Shown piece after piece: positions 1 to 5,576 of a DNA stretch of 5,685 bases (the stretch's first letter is position 1; each line of letters starts with the position of its first letter). The DNA comes from Mycobacterium sp. (GTDB taxonomy: Bacteria; Actinomycetota; Actinomycetes; Mycobacteriales; Mycobacteriaceae). The DNA lies in assembly GCA_029256565.1 (NCBI GenBank), contig JAQSXQ010000153.1, positions 1 to 5,685 of the forward strand, given 5' to 3'. The notes beneath the pieces are model-generated. The model saw only the letters and a program-made list of their open reading frames with translations. It ran no database searches and was not told where the DNA came from. Position numbers and translations under genes: made by a program.

Positions 1-1022
1 ATCAGACCATCGGCGCCATGGGCGTGCAGCGCGTGCTCCGCCGCCGTCTGCCCTGCCTCCGCGCCGAACAGCTTGAGCACCGACAGGGCGGCCACGTCCT
101 CCTCGCCGCGGGCGGCACGGGCGATCGCCGCGGACCCGAGCAGGCGCAGCGCGTGGTTGTCCATCACCAGCGTGGCGAACCGGTCGCGCTCCACCTCGGT
201 GCGCGGCCGCCAGTCCTCGATCAGGTCGGCGAGCCGGTCGGCGTAGCTGAGCCACAGCATGTTCCGCTCGTGGCCGAGCGATCCGCTGGCCACCGACCAA
301 CCCTGGTTCAGCTGGCCGACGAGGTTCTCGGCCGGTACCCGCACGTCGTTGAAGAAGACCTCGTTGAAGTCCATGTCGTCGCGGCTGGCCGCCGACGCGA
401 ACGGCCGGCAGGTCACCCCCGGCAGGTCGGTCGGGATCAGCAGCACGCTGATCCCCTTGTGCTTCGGCGCATCCGGGTCGGTGCGCACGAACGTCAGGAG
501 TACGTCGGAGTCGTGCGCCCCGGACGTCCACACCTTCTGACCGTTGACCACGAAGTGGTCGCCGTCGGAGTCCGTCGCATGCACCGCCCTGGTCCGCAGC
601 GAGGCGAGGTCGGACCCGGCGCCTGGCTCACTCATGCCGAGCGCGGCGGTGATCTCGGCGCGCAGGATGGGCACGGCCCACCGCTGCTGCTGCTCCGCGG
701 TCCCGAACGTGATGATCGAGGCGGCGATGATGCCGACGCCCTGGGCGTTGAAGGTCGGGACCATGCGCCGCCGCGACAGCTCCATCTGGTGGACGTACTG
801 CTGGAGGATCGACGCATTGCGTCCGCCGAACTCCGGTGAGTGACCCGGGACGAGCCAACCGTTGTCGAACAGCAGCCGCTGCCAGCGGCGCGCCCAGTCC
901 GGCAGATCAGACGAGGACCGCGGCCGTTGCGCGGCTTCCAGATGGGTGGGGCGGTGCTCGTCGAGGAAGGCCACGAATTCGGCCCGGAAGGCCTCGAGTT
1001 CGGCGTCGAACGTCAGTTGCAC
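1..1022 (-). CDS. Acyl-CoA dehydrogenase (FadE family), C-terminus beyond window
   Basis: FAD-dependent acyl-CoA dehydrogenase, expected to introduce the alpha,beta double bond in an acyl-CoA in the cytoplasm. Translating the minus strand from GTG 1022 gives 340 uninterrupted residues running off the window edge; family members are usually about 380-400 aa, so roughly 40-60 residues are missing. Visible features: helical N-terminal domain (about 1-125, including RWQRLLFDNGWLVPG and EFGGRNAS), the flavin/substrate-binding signature LGMSEPGAGSDLASLRT (about 128-144), VNGQKVWTSGAH (159-170), a beta-domain with KHKGISVLLIP (188-197), DFNEVFFNDVRVPAENLVG (218-236), and the start of the C-terminal helical domain with GHERNMLW (250-257). 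Glu252 may be the catalytic base by analogy with isovaleryl-CoA dehydrogenase types, but the alternative C-terminal Glu position is outside the window. The GTG start is preceded by GGGAG at 4 nt, and no ATG/GTG/TTG codon was seen in frame just upstream. It is divergent from the TetR gene. The family is certain; the substrate is unknown. Confidence 0.95.
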   Translation of the reverse strand, partial: MQLTFDAELEAFRAEFVAFLDEHRPTHLEAAQRPRSSSDLPDWARRWQRLLFDNGWLVPGHSPEFGGRNASILQQYVHQMELSRRRMVPTFNAQGVGIIAASIITFGTAEQQQRWAVPILRAEITAALGMSEPGAGSDLASLRTRAVHATDSDGDHFVVNGQKVWTSGAHDSDVLLTFVRTDPDAPKHKGISVLLIPTDLPGVTCRPFASAASRDDMDFNEVFFNDVRVPAENLVGQLNQGWSVASGSLGHERNMLWLSYADRLADLIEDWRPRTEVERDRFATLVMDNHALRLLGSAAIARAARGEEDVAALSVLKLFGAEAGQTAAEHALHAHGADGL

Positions 1023-1123
1023 GGCTCTCCCGATGAGAATGCGACCGCACCCCCTCGAGCTGCGGCGGGAGCGGCCGGGATGGAATGCGCCCGGGTCGCG
1101 AAGGGCTTCTGTAAATGCGCTGA

Positions 1124-1140
1124 TGAGAATAGTATTCTCA
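1124..1140. promoter_or_regulatory. Perfect 17-bp palindrome, likely TetR operator
   Basis: TGAGAATA-G-TATTCTCA has 8-bp arms around a single central base at 1132, with no mismatch. It sits in the divergent intergenic region between the dehydrogenase and the TetR gene and covers the minus-strand -10 and the plus-strand -35 region. This is the usual position and size for an autoregulating TetR operator. A related copy occurs at 1915-1929. That the adjacent TetR protein binds here is inference. Confidence 0.7.
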
Positions 1141-1157
1141 CCATGGGGAAGTTACAA
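1129..1157 (-). promoter_or_regulatory. Putative promoter of the acyl-CoA dehydrogenase gene
   Basis: On the minus strand, TTGTAA (1157-1152; 4 of 6 matches to TTGACA) is followed by exactly 17 nt and then TACTAT (1134-1129), a good TAnnnT -10 hexamer. Transcription would start near 1121-1124, leaving a leader of about 100 nt before GTG 1022. The -10 lies inside the 17-bp palindrome at 1124-1140, so a protein bound there would block this promoter. Read from sequence only; the start site is inferred. Confidence 0.55.
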
Positions 1158-1158
1158 T
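1130..1158 (+). promoter_or_regulatory. Putative promoter of the TetR regulator gene
   Basis: The plus strand carries TACAAT at 1153-1158, a near-ideal -10 hexamer. The region 17 nt upstream (1130-1135, TAGTAT) is a poor -35, which mycobacterial sigma-A promoters often tolerate. The -10 overlaps the -35 of the divergent minus-strand promoter, and the -35 region lies in the palindrome at 1124-1140. The predicted start near 1164-1166 is only a few nt from the in-frame ATG at 1169 and about 97 nt from the favoured GTG at 1262. Confidence 0.5.
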
Positions 1159-1261
1159 CTCAGACACGATGGCTGCGAGGGGGTCTTGGACCACGATGGT
1201 CGAGCATTCTCCGGTACAGTCCATCCATGCTCTTTCCACTCGGCCTGCCGAAGAGTCGCTG

Positions 1262-1912
1262 GTGACAAGCCCCAGCGAAGAGCCGGCCTGGAAGCAGCGG
1301 GCGGTCGAACGCTCCATCAAGACGGCGAAGCTGCGCGCCGCTCAGCGCGTGCAGCGCTTCCTGGACGCCGCTCAGGCCATCATCATCGAGAAGGGCAGCA
1401 CGGACTTCACCGTGCAAGAGGTCGTCGACCGCTCGCGCCAGTCGCTGCGCAGCTTCTACTTGCAGTTCGACGGCAAACACGAACTCCTCCTCGCACTGTT
1501 CGAGGACGCACTGAGCCGGTCGGCCGACCAGATCCGCGCTGCCACCGCCGGGCACACCGACCCCCTCGAACGCCTGAAGGTGGCCGTCCAGCTGCTGTTC
1601 GAGTCGTCGCGGCCCGATCCCGCGGCCAAGCGCCCGCTGTTCACCGACTTCGCGCCGCGTCTGCTGGTGTCACATCCGTCCGAGGTGAAGGTGGCGCACG
1701 CGCCGCTCGTCGTCCTGCTGACTGAATTGATGGAGGATGCGGCGGAGGCAGGCGCCCTGCGTGCTGGGCTGAGCCCCAAGCGCATGGCGGCCATCACCAT
1801 GCAGACCGTCATGTTCGTGGCGCAGTCCAGCGGTTCCGAGGAGGGCTCCAACAAGCCCGTCTCGGCCGACGAGGTGTGGGACTTCGTGTCGCACGGGTTC
1901 GCCGCCAGCTAG
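1262..1912 (+). CDS. TetR/AcrR-family transcriptional regulator
   Basis: One-component DNA-binding regulator, 216 aa from GTG 1262. The N-terminal domain has helix 1 around residues 26-45 (AAQRVQRFLDAAQAIIIEKG) and a typical helix-turn-helix at 49-69 (FTVQEVVDRSRQSLRSFYLQF), followed by GKHELLLALFED. The remainder is the variable helical ligand/dimerisation domain. GTG 1262 is chosen because it gives the common TetR length and an N-terminus (TSPSEEPAWKQRAVERS) that I recall from mycobacterial homologues; GAAGAG lies 6 nt upstream. In-frame ATGs at 1169 and 1196 would add 31 or 22 residues of low-complexity appearance. ATG 1169 is nearly at the predicted transcription start, and ATG 1196 has GAGGGGG 12 nt upstream. 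Divergent from the dehydrogenase and flanked on both sides by GAGAA-N5-TTCTC palindromes, it is probably autoregulatory, with an acyl-CoA or related lipid as a plausible but unproven ligand. Confidence 0.93.
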   Translation: MTSPSEEPAWKQRAVERSIKTAKLRAAQRVQRFLDAAQAIIIEKGSTDFTVQEVVDRSRQSLRSFYLQFDGKHELLLALFEDALSRSADQIRAATAGHTDPLERLKVAVQLLFESSRPDPAAKRPLFTDFAPRLLVSHPSEVKVAHAPLVVLLTELMEDAAEAGALRAGLSPKRMAAITMQTVMFVAQSSGSEEGSNKPVSADEVWDFVSHGFAAS

Positions 1913-1914
1913 TA

Positions 1915-1929
1915 GAGAACACCGTTCTC
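1915..1929. promoter_or_regulatory. Second GAGAA-N5-TTCTC palindrome, likely operator
   Basis: GAGAAC-ACC-GTTCTC has perfect 6-bp arms around 3 nt, beginning 2 nt after the tetR stop codon. It shares the GAGAA and TTCTC arms and the exact 5-nt spacing with the palindrome at 1124-1140; over the 17-nt frame the two agree at 12 positions, with differences mostly in the centre and symmetric (T to C, A to G). It may be a second binding site of the same regulator, controlling downstream genes or permitting looping between the two sites about 790 bp apart. Confidence 0.55.
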
Positions 1930-1951
1930 ACAACGGCATAACGGCGTGGCC

Positions 1952-1989
1952 CGCCAGGCCCCTGGCGAATTCCGCCGGCTATCCGGCGG
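1952..1989 (+). terminator. Tandem GC-rich hairpins after tetR (possible terminator)
   Basis: Two inverted repeats follow the tetR stop by about 40 nt. The first is CGCCAGG-CC-CCTGGCG (1952-1967), forming a 6-bp stem with a 4-nt loop. The second is CCGCCGG-CTAT-CCGGCGG (1972-1989), a perfect 7-bp stem with a 4-nt loop. There is no T-run, so this is not a classical intrinsic terminator, but U-less hairpins are commonly proposed as terminators in mycobacteria. They could also structure the leader of a long SDR transcript. Confidence 0.45.
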
Positions 1990-2060
1990 CGTCCAATGCC
2001 GCTGCATTCGACCGTCACCACCCCCGGCGTGAACGCTCCCGACCGAGCCGCCATGAACGA

Positions 2061-2076
2061 CGGACGCACCCGTCCG
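2061..2076 (+). repeat. Small perfect inverted repeat in the tetR-SDR gap
   Basis: CGGACG-CACC-CGTCCG is a 6-bp stem with a 4-nt loop. It lies between the tandem hairpins and the predicted SDR promoter, in DNA where no gene is apparent. Apart from this element, 1990-2145 shows nothing I can interpret, only a weak TGACT-N7-AGTCA inverted repeat at 2104-2120. In GC-rich DNA such a short hairpin may be chance. Confidence 0.25.
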
Positions 2077-2149
2077 GAGTCGCACGACTTCCCGTGGCCC
2101 ACATGACTTCTAAGCAGTCAGTACAAACGCCACGCACCCACGCTGCCCG

Positions 2150-2178
2150 TTGACACAATCGATTACCGATGACAGAGT
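2150..2178 (+). promoter_or_regulatory. Putative promoter of the SDR-acyltransferase-ligase operon
   Basis: A perfect consensus -35 TTGACA (2150-2155) is followed by 17 nt and CAGAGT (2173-2178). That hexamer is a weak -10 but has an upstream TG (2170-2171) in the extended -10 position. Start would be near 2184-2186, about 48 nt before ATG 2233. The region is locally AT-richer than its surroundings. The strong -35 and correct spacing support the call; the poor -10 limits confidence. Confidence 0.45.
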
Positions 2179-2197
2179 GCTGAGCAAGTGCACAGCA
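2178..2197. promoter_or_regulatory. Imperfect 20-bp palindrome at predicted SDR transcription start
   Basis: TGCTGAGCA-AG-TGCACAGCA pairs at 8 of 9 positions (single A/A mismatch at 2183/2192). It begins at the last base of the proposed -10 and spans the predicted start site, where a repressor would block initiation. Its sequence is unlike the GAGAA-N5-TTCTC sites, so it would be read by a different regulator. A single-copy palindrome of this quality could be chance. Confidence 0.4.
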
Positions 2198-2221
2198 AAT
2201 GGTTGGTGCCGACGACAGAGC

Positions 2222-2226
2222 AGGGG
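2222..2226 (+). promoter_or_regulatory. Ribosome binding site deciding the SDR start
   Basis: AGGGG lies 6 nt upstream of ATG 2233, ideal spacing, and favours that ATG over the in-frame GTG at 2188. Confidence 0.6.
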
Positions 2227-2232
2227 TCCGAC

Positions 2233-3069
2233 ATGGCAGGGCGGTTAGAGGGCAAGGTCGCTTTCATCACCGGTGCGGCGCGCGGCCAGGGTCGCGCGCA
2301 CGCGGTCCGCATGGCGCAGGAGGGCGCCGACATCATCGCCATCGACATCTGCAAGCAGATCGACAGCGTGCAGATCCCCCTCTCGAATCCAGAGGATCTC
2401 GCCGAGACCGCGGACCTGGTCAAGAACCTCGACCGGCGCATCTTCACCGCCGAGGTCGACACCCGCGACTTCGACGCACTGAAGGCCGCGGTCGACGCGG
2501 GCGTCGAGGAGTTCGGTCGACTCGACGTCATCGTGGCCAACGCGGGCATCGGCAACGGTGGACAGACCCTCGACAAGACCGGCGAGCCCGACTGGAACGA
2601 CATGATCGCCGTGAACCTGTCCGGCGTCTGGAAGACGGTCAAGGCCGGTGTCCCACACATCCTGGCGGGTGGCAACGGCGGCTCGATCATCCTGACGAGT
2701 TCGGTCGGCGGACTGAAGGCCTACCCGCACACCGGTCACTACGTCGCCGCCAAGCACGGCGTCATCGGTTTGATGCGGACGTTCGCCGTCGAACTCGGCG
2801 CGCAGAACGTCAGGGTCAACTCCGTGTGCCCCACCAACGTCAACACCCCGCTGTTCATGAACGAGGGCACGATGAAGCTCTTCCGGCCCGACCTGGAGAA
2901 CCCGGGTCCCGACGACATGAAGGTCGTCGGCCAGATGATGCACACGTTGCCGATCGGCTGGGTCGAGCCCGAGGACGTCGCGAACGCGGTGCTGTTCCTC
3001 GCGTCCGACGAAGCCCGCTACATCACCGGGGTCGCCCTACCGGTCGACGGCGGAAGTTGTCTGAAGTAG
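2233..3069 (+). CDS. Mycofactocin-type SDR family NAD-dependent oxidoreductase
   Basis: Classical-fold short-chain dehydrogenase, 278 aa, expected to interconvert an alcohol and a ketone/aldehyde. Visible: TGAARGQG nucleotide-binding glycine motif (13-20), Asp38 at the end of beta-2 (AIDIC) favouring NAD(H), NAG (103-105), Asn128, active-site Ser156/157 in LTSSVGG, and Tyr170/Lys174 in YVAAK. A long insert after beta-2, with a PEDLAETADLVKNLDRRIF stretch (about 53-71), is the hallmark of the mycofactocin-coupled SDR subfamily (TIGR03971-type, carveol-dehydrogenase-like). These hold their nicotinamide tightly and pass electrons to mycofactocin. The C-terminus ASDEARYITGVALPVDGG is standard. 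ATG 2233 is chosen for its AGGGG site and the family's usual GRLEGKVAFITG beginning; GTG 2188 would add 15 residues. It probably heads an operon with the acyltransferase 36 nt downstream. The substrate cannot be read from sequence, and no mycofactocin biosynthesis genes are in the window. Confidence 0.93.
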   Translation: MAGRLEGKVAFITGAARGQGRAHAVRMAQEGADIIAIDICKQIDSVQIPLSNPEDLAETADLVKNLDRRIFTAEVDTRDFDALKAAVDAGVEEFGRLDVIVANAGIGNGGQTLDKTGEPDWNDMIAVNLSGVWKTVKAGVPHILAGGNGGSIILTSSVGGLKAYPHTGHYVAAKHGVIGLMRTFAVELGAQNVRVNSVCPTNVNTPLFMNEGTMKLFRPDLENPGPDDMKVVGQMMHTLPIGWVEPEDVANAVLFLASDEARYITGVALPVDGGSCLK

Positions 3070-3105
3070 CGGTGTCGGGCGGCGCGGGCTGACAGAGTCG
3101 GGGCG

Positions 3106-3930
3106 ATGGACGACTCCCAACCCGATCCCGAGGTCGTCGAGGCATCGGGCATCGCCGGCTACAGCCCCTCGTTCACCAGGACGGTGGTCGAGAAGGTCGG
3201 CCCCGTCCTGCGTCGCTACTTCCGCGCCGAACTGCACGGCCTCGACGTGTTCCCCCCGACCGGGGGCGTACTGGTCGTGTCCAACCACTCCGGCGGAATG
3301 CTGACACCGGACGTGCTGCTGTTCGGCTCCGCGTTCTATCGCCGGTTCGGCTACGACGACCGCCCGCTGCACACGCTCGCCCACTACGGGGTCGTGATGG
3401 GACCGCTCGGCGACGTGATGCCGAAGGTCGGCGTCATCGAGGCCAGCCGCGAGAATGCCGCAGCCGCCTTGGCTTCCGGCGCCGTCGTGCTGGTGTTCCC
3501 CGGTGGCGACTACGACTCCTACCGCCCGACGCGCGAGGACGCAGTGATCGACTTCGCAGGCCGCACCGGTTACGTGCGGACCGCGATCAATGCCGGGGTG
3601 CCGATCGTGCCGTCGGTGACCATCGGTGCGCAGGAGGGCCAGCTGTTCCTCACCCGCGGCAACCGGGTCGCCAAGCTCCTCGGCCTGACCAAGGCGCGAC
3701 TGGAGATCCTGCCCGTCACGTTCGGCTTCCCGTTCGGCTTCAGCATGCTGGTGCCGCCGAACCTGCCGCTGCCCACCAAGATCGTCACCCAGGTGCTCGA
3801 GCCGATCGACGTGCTGGAGCGCTTCGGCCCCGACCCCGACGTCGACGAGGTCGACGTGTACGTCCGATCGGTCATGCAGTCCGCACTCGACGAACTCGCG
3901 CGCAAGCGGCGCTTCCCGATACTGGGATGA
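3106..3930 (+). CDS. Lysophospholipid/MGAT-like acyltransferase (PlsC superfamily, Rv1428c-like)
   Basis: Glycerolipid-type acyltransferase of 274 aa, probably acting at the inner face of the cytoplasmic membrane and moving an acyl group from acyl-CoA to a glycerol- or lysophospholipid-like acceptor. Visible: GGVLVVSNHSGGMLTPD (53-69) with His61 as likely catalytic His; FPGGDYDSYRPT (131-142), matching the acceptor-binding FPEG/FPGG block; and VPIVPSVTIGAQE (165-177). Hydrophobic stretches (about 53-60, 125-132, 201-217) suggest membrane association, but no clear transmembrane helix or signal peptide is seen. The Asp is 8 residues after the His (HX7D), not the canonical HX4D, which points to the MGAT/DGAT-like branch. 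ATG 3106 follows SDR by 36 nt with only a GGGG 2 nt upstream, a poorly spaced binding site. Its stop overlaps the ligase start (ATGA). Order and size match my recollection of Rv1428c beside fadD12 in M. tuberculosis; the acceptor is unknown. Confidence 0.85.
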   Translation: MDDSQPDPEVVEASGIAGYSPSFTRTVVEKVGPVLRRYFRAELHGLDVFPPTGGVLVVSNHSGGMLTPDVLLFGSAFYRRFGYDDRPLHTLAHYGVVMGPLGDVMPKVGVIEASRENAAAALASGAVVLVFPGGDYDSYRPTREDAVIDFAGRTGYVRTAINAGVPIVPSVTIGAQEGQLFLTRGNRVAKLLGLTKARLEILPVTFGFPFGFSMLVPPNLPLPTKIVTQVLEPIDVLERFGPDPDVDEVDVYVRSVMQSALDELARKRRFPILG

Positions 3931-5576
3931 CGACGATGCTGAGTTCGGTGGCGGCCGGCGCAGGCGAGATCGTCGGCACGCTGGCGACATTGGTGCGGGC
4001 AGGCGTGCTGGCACCGCTGCGTCCGGACAGGTACGTGAGGATGGCCGCGGCGGTGCGCGACGGCGGTTCGGTGACCCTCGGCTTCGCCATCGCGGCTCGG
4101 CGGTGTCCCGATGCCAGTGGGTTGGTGGACGAGCTGGGCTCCCTGACGTGGCGGCAGCTCGACGAACGCGCCCGCTCGCTGGCCGCCGGTCTGCAGCGCC
4201 TGCCATCTCCGCCCACCACGGTCGGCATCATGTGCCGCAACCACCGCGGGTTCGTGTCCGCGCTGATGGCCGCCGACCGGATCGGCGCCCACGTCCTGTT
4301 GCTCAACACCTCGTTCGCCGGGCCCGCGCTCGCCGAGGTGGTCCGCCGCGAGGGCGTCGACGTCATCGTCTACGACGAGGAGTTCGGCCCCACCGTGGAT
4401 CAGGCCATGGCCGACGCACCCGGTGCCACGCGCATCCTCGGCTGGACCGACACCGAGCAGCCGCTCCCCCGGCTCACCGTCGAGGGACTGATCCGCACCA
4501 ACGCCGAGAGCCGACCGGAGCGAGCGACGGGCCGTGCCAAGATCGTGCTGCTGACCTCGGGCACCACGGGCACGCCCAAGGGCGCACGGCCGACGTCCGG
4601 CGGCGGCGCTGCCGAACTCAAGGGCATCCTCGACCGGATCCCCTGGCGGGCCGGGGAAGTCACGGTCCTCGCCGCGCCCATGTTCCACGCCTGGGGGTAC
4701 TCGCAGCTCGTCTTCGCGGCCTTCATGGCCACCACGATCGTCACTCGCAGGCGCTTCGATCCCGCTGCCACACTCGACCTCGTCGACCGCCACGGCGCCT
4801 CGGGTCTCGTGGTGGTTCCGGTCATGCTCGACCGGATCATGGACCTACCGGATGACGTGCGGCGTGAATATCACGGGCGCACACTGCGCTTCGTGACGGC
4901 ATCCGGGTCGCGCATGCGGCCCGACGTCGTCACGCGATTCATGGACGAGTTCGGTGACGTGGTCTACAACAACTACAACGCCACCGAGGCGGGCATGATC
5001 GCGACCGCCACCCCCGCGGACCTGCGCGCAGCGCCCGACACTGCGGGCCGACCTGCCGACGGCACCGAGGTCCGCATCCTGGACGAGGCGTTCGGGCCGG
5101 TACGCGACGGTGCGGTCGGGCAGATCTTCGTCCGCAGTGCGACGTTGTTCGACGGTTACACCGAAGGGTCGGCCGCCGACGGAAAGACCTTCCACGACGG
5201 CTTCATGGCGTCCGGTGACATGGGATACGTCGACCCCGACGGTCGCCTGTTCGTCGTCGGCCGCGACGACGAGATGATCGTCTCAGGCGGCGAGAACGTC
5301 TATCCGATCGAGGTCGAGAAGGTACTGGCCGGCCACCCGGACGTCGCGGAGGCGAGCGTGGTCGGCGTCCCCGATGACGAGTACGGGCAACGGCTGGTCG
5401 CGTTCGTCGTGCCACGGCCGGGCGCGTCGGCCGATGCCGACACCCTGCGCCGCCACGTCCGGGACACCCTCGCGAACTACAAGGTCCCGCGTGAGGTCAT
5501 CGCGCTCGACGAACTGCCCCGCAACGCGACCGGCAAGATCCTGCGAGCCGAACTGCGCGCCCGCGCCGGCGGTTGA
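3927..5576 (+). CDS. fadD12: Long-chain-fatty-acid-CoA ligase, FadD12-like (ANL superfamily)
   Basis: ATP-dependent acyl-activating enzyme, 549 aa, converting a carboxylic acid to acyl-AMP and then acyl-CoA. Visible in order: N-terminal APLRPDRYVRM (29-39), typical of FadD12/FadD2-like mycobacterial proteins; phosphate-binding loop LLTSGTTGTPKGA (208-220); PMFHAWGYSQ (251-260); YNNYNATEAGM (347-357) as the ATP/adenine motif, with NATE in place of the commoner GSTE; SGD (429-431); GRDDEMIVSGGENVYPIEVE (445-464), the hinge and C-terminal domain signature; and PRNATGKILR (531-540) with catalytic Lys537. Full length, no frame break. ATG 3927 overlaps the acyltransferase stop by 4 nt, implying translational coupling; ATG 3936 is a possible alternative start. 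Coupling to an acyltransferase suggests it supplies acyl-CoA to that enzyme. The symbol rests on remembered similarity and the Rv1428c-Rv1427c gene order, and a FadD2-like assignment is the main alternative. Confidence 0.9.
   Translation: MTTMLSSVAAGAGEIVGTLATLVRAGVLAPLRPDRYVRMAAAVRDGGSVTLGFAIAARRCPDASGLVDELGSLTWRQLDERARSLAAGLQRLPSPPTTVGIMCRNHRGFVSALMAADRIGAHVLLLNTSFAGPALAEVVRREGVDVIVYDEEFGPTVDQAMADAPGATRILGWTDTEQPLPRLTVEGLIRTNAESRPERATGRAKIVLLTSGTTGTPKGARPTSGGGAAELKGILDRIPWRAGEVTVLAAPMFHAWGYSQLVFAAFMATTIVTRRRFDPAATLDLVDRHGASGLVVVPVMLDRIMDLPDDVRREYHGRTLRFVTASGSRMRPDVVTRFMDEFGDVVYNNYNATEAGMIATATPADLRAAPDTAGRPADGTEVRILDEAFGPVRDGAVGQIFVRSATLFDGYTEGSAADGKTFHDGFMASGDMGYVDPDGRLFVVGRDDEMIVSGGENVYPIEVEKVLAGHPDVAEASVVGVPDDEYGQRLVAFVVPRPGASADADTLRRHVRDTLANYKVPREVIALDELPRNATGKILRAELRARAGG

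Noticed and set aside
676..700. CTG-repeat-like tract in the dehydrogenase gene
   Set aside because: It only encodes a short Gln run (EQQQQRW) in the dehydrogenase; too short to be a meaningful repeat.
18..839. Long plus-strand open frame (273 codons) opposite the acyl-CoA dehydrogenase
   Set aside because: Its translation is Arg/Gly/His/Val-rich with no recognisable domain, while the opposite strand encodes a clear acyl-CoA dehydrogenase over the whole stretch. It is an antisense shadow of GC-rich coding DNA.
1202..1211. GAGCATTCTC as a further operator half-site
   Set aside because: It contains ATTCTC but lacks the 5-nt arm spacing and symmetry of the two convincing sites; likely chance.
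1915..1929. Resemblance of the second palindrome to the mycobacterial LexA (SOS) box
   Set aside because: The LexA box has TCGAAC and GTTCGA arms with a 4-nt spacer. Here the arms are GAGAAC/GTTCTC with 3 nt, and the first site (GAGAAT/ATTCTC) is further away still.
1809..2102. Minus-strand open frame of 97 codons partly in the tetR-SDR gap
   Set aside because: It has no family resemblance, overlaps the 3' end of tetR antisense, and crosses the hairpins and operator-like site. No binding site was identified at its ATG.
2104..2120. TGACT-N7-AGTCA inverted repeat as an operator
   Set aside because: Five-bp arms with a 7-nt spacer are expected by chance at this frequency, and it is about 30 nt upstream of the proposed -35 with no second copy.
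3037..4793. Long minus-strand open frames (389 and 407 codons) opposite the acyltransferase and ligase
   Set aside because: Low-complexity Arg/Gly/His/Asp-rich translations without motifs, lying across well-supported plus-strand genes.
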